A program made the position numbers and the translations under genes. From Prevotella sp. P6B1 (lineage in GTDB: Bacteria > Bacteroidota > Bacteroidia > Bacteroidales > Bacteroidaceae): a stretch of 64,000 nucleotides of DNA. Of this stretch, positions 60,382 to 64,000 are shown piece after piece (the stretch's first letter is position 1; each line of letters begins with the position of its first letter). The stretch is from positions 570,423 through 634,422 of the forward strand of contig NZ_JNKF01000011.1 of assembly GCF_000702825.1 (NCBI RefSeq), given 5' to 3'. The notes under the pieces are model-generated. The model worked only from the letters and a program-made list of their open reading frames with translations. It was not told where the DNA came from and ran no database searches.

Positions 60382-61667
60382 GACACCTGATAACCATCCT
60401 GTTCGCCCTGTATTGTTCACTGCTGGCAGCCCCTGCACAGTCGGTGAAAGAAATCATCAGGCAGCGCCCATCGTATGCCTCGTGCAACTACGACACCTAC
60501 CCCGACTCTATCCAGACCACGCTCACACCAGCCCCCGCTGGCAAGAAGCCCTTCTACATATCCCATTACGGTCGCCACGGCTCGCGCTATATCAGCAACC
60601 GCAACGGCTACGACACGCCCTACATCATGATGCTACATGCCGACAGCCTCGACGAGCTCACTGTCGAAGGCCGCCGCGTGCTCCACGAGATGAACTCGAT
60701 CATGCGCGACACCGAGGACCGCTGGGGCGAGCTTACCGGCTATGGCAAGCGCCAGATGCAGGAGATCGGCCGCCGCATGGCACAACGTTTTCCCGAGGTG
60801 TTCCACCCAGGCGCCCACGTCACAGCCATCAGCACCGTTGTGCCCCGTTGTATCGAGTCCATGGGCTCGGCATGCATGGAGATGCTGCAGGTGTGCCCCA
60901 AGCTAAAGGTCAGCATGCAGGCATCGCAGCGCACCCAGTGGTACATGAACTACCAAGACCGCAAGCTGCGCCACAACTATATGACCCCCGAGGCGCAGAA
61001 GGCCTACAATGCCTATATCGCCACCCGCATGGGCAACACCCGCTTGATGGAGCTCATCTTCAAGAACCCCGACATCGTCAAGGAGTTTGTCGATGAAGAG
61101 TACTTCAACTATTACCTGATGAAGATGAGCCTGTTTCAGCTCAACACCAACTATAACCGCAACACCAACCTGATCGGCCTGTTTAATACCGACGATATCT
61201 ACCGCATGTGGCAGATCGACAATGTGCTGTGGTATATCCAGCATGGTGCCTGCAAGCTCAACGGCGGCCGCCAGCCCTACACGCAGCGCCACCTGTTGCG
61301 CCAGATGATAGCTGATGCCGACAGCTGCATCAAGCTGCCCGATCCCGGTGCCCAGCTGCGTTTCGGCCACGAAACGGTGCTGCTGCCACTGGTATGCCTG
61401 ATAGGTGTTAACGGCTACGACCTCGCGACCGACAATCTCGACGACCTCGAGGCACGCGGCTGGTGGAGCAGTAGTATCTTCCCCATGGGCTGCAACCTGC
61501 AGTTCATCTTCTACCGCAGCAGTCCCAAGGACAAGGACGTGCTCTTCAAGGTGCTGCTCAACGAAGTAGAGGCCACGCTGCCCATCAAGACAGACTGTGC
61601 CCCCTACTACCATTGGACCGACTTCCGCCAGTATTGCCTCGACAAGCTGGCCGCCTACAAGCCATGA
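60378..61667 (+). CDS. Histidine acid phosphatase (phytase/MINPP-like), active-site residues intact
   Basis: A 429-residue exported protein (signal to about 20, ...LLAAPAQ). The catalytic box is YGRHGSRYISNRNG with R66, H67 and R70; the proton donor is H331-E332 in LRFGHETVL; the distal R157 is in STVVPRCIES. These are the residues of branch 2 histidine phosphatases, which release phosphate from inositol phosphates or other phosphoesters in the periplasm. It overlaps the preceding pseudo-paralogue by 4 bases (ATGA), so both are made together. Substrate inferred from family only. Confidence 0.88.
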   Translation: MRHLITILFALYCSLLAAPAQSVKEIIRQRPSYASCNYDTYPDSIQTTLTPAPAGKKPFYISHYGRHGSRYISNRNGYDTPYIMMLHADSLDELTVEGRRVLHEMNSIMRDTEDRWGELTGYGKRQMQEIGRRMAQRFPEVFHPGAHVTAISTVVPRCIESMGSACMEMLQVCPKLKVSMQASQRTQWYMNYQDRKLRHNYMTPEAQKAYNAYIATRMGNTRLMELIFKNPDIVKEFVDEEYFNYYLMKMSLFQLNTNYNRNTNLIGLFNTDDIYRMWQIDNVLWYIQHGACKLNGGRQPYTQRHLLRQMIADADSCIKLPDPGAQLRFGHETVLLPLVCLIGVNGYDLATDNLDDLEARGWWSSSIFPMGCNLQFIFYRSSPKDKDVLFKVLLNEVEATLPIKTDCAPYYHWTDFRQYCLDKLAAYKP

Positions 61668-61679
61668 TGGCTTGTTTTA

Positions 61680-62156
61680 CTACGCTTGTATAAGCCTCAC
61701 CTTTCTACGATTATCCTTAGGTCGCACCGCGAAGTGCAGCCAGATGGCGCCGCTGGCGTTTCGTTCTATCAGCAGCTCGTCGAAGTCCTCCTGGCTCTCG
61801 TCTGCAATGTCGAGCAGGATGGTGGCGTAGCGGATGAGCTGACAGATATCCTTCACCTTGATATCAGCCGCACACCCTGTGAGGTGATTGCTGGTGGCGA
61901 CGCCACCCACCGCTTTGTTCACCTGGGGCGAGCGAAAGGCGCTGTTGATGATAATCGGGTCGTTACCCTCGCCATAGCGGCAGTTCCACTCGCTACGCAG
62001 CATCTCCAACCAGCCGCAGAGGCGCTTCAGGTTCTCAATATGTACGTGCGAAGGGATATTCCCATCAGGAGTTTTCACACTCGTCTTACACATCTCTCCC
62101 AACACGAAATGTTGGGAGAGTTTTGCTTTACTATTCAATTGTACTTTCTGTTCCAT
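61680..62156 (-). CDS. M15-family D-Ala-D-Ala carboxypeptidase-like peptidase
   Basis: A 158-residue protein with the zinc ligands H91 and D98 in TSNHLTGCAADIKV and H141 in IWLHFAV; the opening segment SAFRSPQVNKAVGG is characteristic. This is the VanX/endolysin-like fold that cuts peptidoglycan stem peptides. There is no signal peptide, as in phage-type enzymes. Together with the DUF3987-type gene next to it, this pairing is typical of Bacteroidales mobile or cryptic elements. A cellular role is uncertain. Confidence 0.85.
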   Translation of the reverse strand: MEQKVQLNSKAKLSQHFVLGEMCKTSVKTPDGNIPSHVHIENLKRLCGWLEMLRSEWNCRYGEGNDPIIINSAFRSPQVNKAVGGVATSNHLTGCAADIKVKDICQLIRYATILLDIADESQEDFDELLIERNASGAIWLHFAVRPKDNRRKVRLIQA

Positions 62157-62197
62157 AATTATAATGCAATTTGAATTAATGAATTAATGAATCATTG

Positions 62198-64000
62198 TCA
62201 GCATACAAGATTAGCTATTTTCTTGTAACGATGCTTACACGTTCCATTCTCAACATATTCACCACACTTCTCAATGGCATTGTCTTCCATCAGGCGCCTA
62301 ACCCTCGTGCGAGCTGTGTAGATGCTTATCTGAAAAAGTCTGGCCACATCATCAATAGAGAACTCCTTAGGTAGCTTATTATACTCGTCGATGGTTCGCT
62401 GATGATGACGACGATTGGTGGCGGCATCACGCAACTTGTCGTCGAAGTACTTCTCGGCCAGGGCGCCGAAGTAGTGGCGCTGACAGGCAAACTGGATGTT
62501 CACAATCAACTCGGCCAACTGGTCGTCGATCTCATCCGTTTCAAACTCACCGCACCAGTAGTCGCCCTCCTGATGGAGCTCGCCCCAGTGGCGCATCACG
62601 ATAAAAGGTGCCGAGTAGTTAATGCCGTGGTAGGCGCAGCGCTTCAGCAGCATCTCGTCGGCCTTGCTCTCGTTGTCCTTGGCGTCGGCCATACGACGTG
62701 CTGTCCAGTCGTACATCGTGTGCACAATGCGCTTGATGGATAGTTCGCCTTTGGTCTTGTCCAGTTTCTTGGCCCACTCCAGCAGACGGTTGTCGCTGTC
62801 CTCATCCACCTCCTCGTCGAGATCCATCATCTCAAAATGCGTGGTGGGCAAGGGGATGCAGGTCAATCGTGTAGCAAGACCGCTTCCAAAGTTCTGCTCG
62901 TTCACCTTCTTCTTCAGGGCGATGGGCGTGCCGGTATACACGTAGTTCCACGTCACGTTAAAGTCCTGCATAATCGAGTCCATGTTCGAATAAGCCTGTC
63001 CGTCCTCCTCGTTGTGGAAGGCCTTCAGTTCCAGGTTCTGCTTGTCTATCCAGCTTCCACCCTTCTGCACGGCGAGGGTGTTGTCGAGCTCGGTATCGAA
63101 GGTGAGCATGTGTAGCTGCATGTCGCGCCCATCCACGTTCTCCACGGCGTTCACCATATCCTGAATAAACTGCGCGTTACAAGTTCGTGAAGGGTGCACA
63201 CGCACCACTACCTTAGGCTTCTTGGGCTTCTCCTTGTTGGCACCTTTGGTCTTCATCTCCTCACGATAGCGATTGATGGTGTCCTTACCAACCTTATCAG
63301 CTGCCACAATGGGCGCTGCTAAGAACTCATACAGGCGGGTGGCGAAACTCTTACCGCTGGCAGGATCGCCGATAATCAGAGCCGAGGCATTCAGGCGGCG
63401 CAACTTCGAGGGGCGATGGTAGAAGCGATACGTGCAGCGTGTCATCAGCGTCATCATCAGGGCTCCCGACACTATCAGGGCAGCAGGATACTGACTGCGC
63501 TTCAATCCCTTGCAGGCATCCTGCAGCGCAGGATAATAAGGAAACAGCGCCTCAATCTTCTCGCCCCAGTCCTGCAGCCAGCGGTCTATCTCCTCCTCGC
63601 CTATGGTGGCGGCGTCTGCCTCTTCGCCCCGCGTGATCTGTTTCCATGACAGGCCGCACGCTTGGCAAATTGACTCCTGCATAGCCTTTGAAGGGCACTG
63701 GGTAAGGTACTTCTTTTCGCGCTCCGACATGCGTTCTGCAGCCGACGCCACCGTCTGTGCCACGTTCTCGTCGCGCTCTTCGATAATCTCCTGCACCCAG
63801 GGTTGACGTTCAAGTATCCGCTGCACCAGCTTTCGGTCGCCATCAAACAGCACCAGCAGGTCGCTTGCCAGTTTAAGACTCTCGTTGTGTCTGTTACTAT
63901 CGTCTGCACAGGGCAGCTTTGCACGATAGCGCTCATCAATAATACGCTGTATATCATACCCTCGCCATTTTATGCCCACGTTTTTATCATCCACTTTCCT
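62198..64000 (-). CDS. DUF3987-type P-loop ATPase of a mobile element (partial at the right edge)
   Basis: At least 598 codons are open to the window edge on the minus strand; a GTG at 63994 is the first possible start inside, but the frame runs on through the edge, so the 5' end is probably outside. It has a Walker A motif IIGDPASGKSFAT and Walker-B-like MLTFDTELDNT, and matches DUF3987/VirE-associated proteins that act as primase-helicase-like factors in Bacteroidetes elements. The C-terminal RLFQISIYTARTRVRRLMED reads as a winged helix. It ends 42 bases before the M15 gene. Confidence 0.72.
   Translation of the reverse strand, partial: RKVDDKNVGIKWRGYDIQRIIDERYRAKLPCADDSNRHNESLKLASDLLVLFDGDRKLVQRILERQPWVQEIIEERDENVAQTVASAAERMSEREKKYLTQCPSKAMQESICQACGLSWKQITRGEEADAATIGEEEIDRWLQDWGEKIEALFPYYPALQDACKGLKRSQYPAALIVSGALMMTLMTRCTYRFYHRPSKLRRLNASALIIGDPASGKSFATRLYEFLAAPIVAADKVGKDTINRYREEMKTKGANKEKPKKPKVVVRVHPSRTCNAQFIQDMVNAVENVDGRDMQLHMLTFDTELDNTLAVQKGGSWIDKQNLELKAFHNEEDGQAYSNMDSIMQDFNVTWNYVYTGTPIALKKKVNEQNFGSGLATRLTCIPLPTTHFEMMDLDEEVDEDSDNRLLEWAKKLDKTKGELSIKRIVHTMYDWTARRMADAKDNESKADEMLLKRCAYHGINYSAPFIVMRHWGELHQEGDYWCGEFETDEIDDQLAELIVNIQFACQRHYFGALAEKYFDDKLRDAATNRRHHQRTIDEYNKLPKEFSIDDVARLFQISIYTARTRVRRLMEDNAIEKCGEYVENGTCKHRYKKIANLVC

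Overview
The window reads as chromosome of a Bacteroidales bacterium, most likely Prevotella in the broad sense. Three things point there: family-specific genes (gldH, DUF4924, DUF5606, DUF2023, an extended NusB, a YbbR-like protein, an LptD-like barrel); promoters of the Bacteroidetes form TTTG-N(18-25)-TAnnTTTG in front of about 25 genes; and few Shine-Dalgarno sites. No rRNA, CRISPR array or intact insertion sequence was seen. One tRNA gene (Arg, anticodon CCG) is present. Gene functions come from reading the translations, not from database searches.

Layout. 0-6.4 kb: end of dnaX, then a pentose locus: sensor kinase, XylE-type sugar transporter and stand-alone receiver on the minus strand, divergent from a GH51 arabinofuranosidase. 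6.4-7.8 kb: a small exported protein, a 379-base gap with a candidate small RNA, and a BASS-type transporter. 7.8-11.6 kb: metF, holB, ricT-like, gldH. 11.6-17.3 kb (minus): the cell-shape operon mreB-mreC-mreD-mrdA-rodA. 17.4-21.7 kb: a stand-alone IMP cyclohydrolase domain, a lipoprotein, asnA, an exported protein, tRNA-Arg, flavodoxin and DUF2023. 21.8-25.5 kb: a zinc/cadmium-type P-ATPase and, divergently, a fusion of an aminoglycoside/amino-sugar-kinase-like domain with a RapZ C-terminal domain. 25.5-28.7 kb (minus): nusB-yajC-ybbR-coaE-DUF5606. 28.9-32.8 kb: rplY-pth-hslR-CaCA antiporter, then a preQ1 riboswitch controlling yhhQ-queF. 32.9-41.6 kb: a carboxyltransferase subunit with an altered biotin motif, HD protein, lptD, CPA2 antiporter, pepT. 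41.8-52.2 kb: flavoprotein, ROK kinase, LysE exporter, DUF4924, rfbD, prfC, tsaC-type gene, clcA, fmt, a 58-residue ORF, rpe, and a sigma factor. 52.4-58.3 kb: a GHMP-kinase/uridylyltransferase fusion, rfbA, an unknown protein, a zapB-like/zapA pair and rny. 58.3-61.7 kb: a HAD phosphatase and two tandem histidine acid phosphatases, one with its catalytic residues gone. 61.7-64 kb: an M15 peptidase and a DUF3987-type ATPase, probably part of a mobile element running off the right edge.

The main points of interest are the preQ1-I pseudoknot whose 3' strand lies just before the yhhQ start codon; the phosphatase/pseudophosphatase pair; two fusion enzymes in amino-sugar and nucleotide-sugar metabolism; promoter boxes so close to start codons that the mRNAs should be leaderless (two genes share an identical 19-base promoter-start module); a candidate small RNA with a hairpin that is only fully paired on one strand; and sense-oriented TTGA-type microrepeats just before start codons, one of which also lies in frame inside the P-type ATPase.
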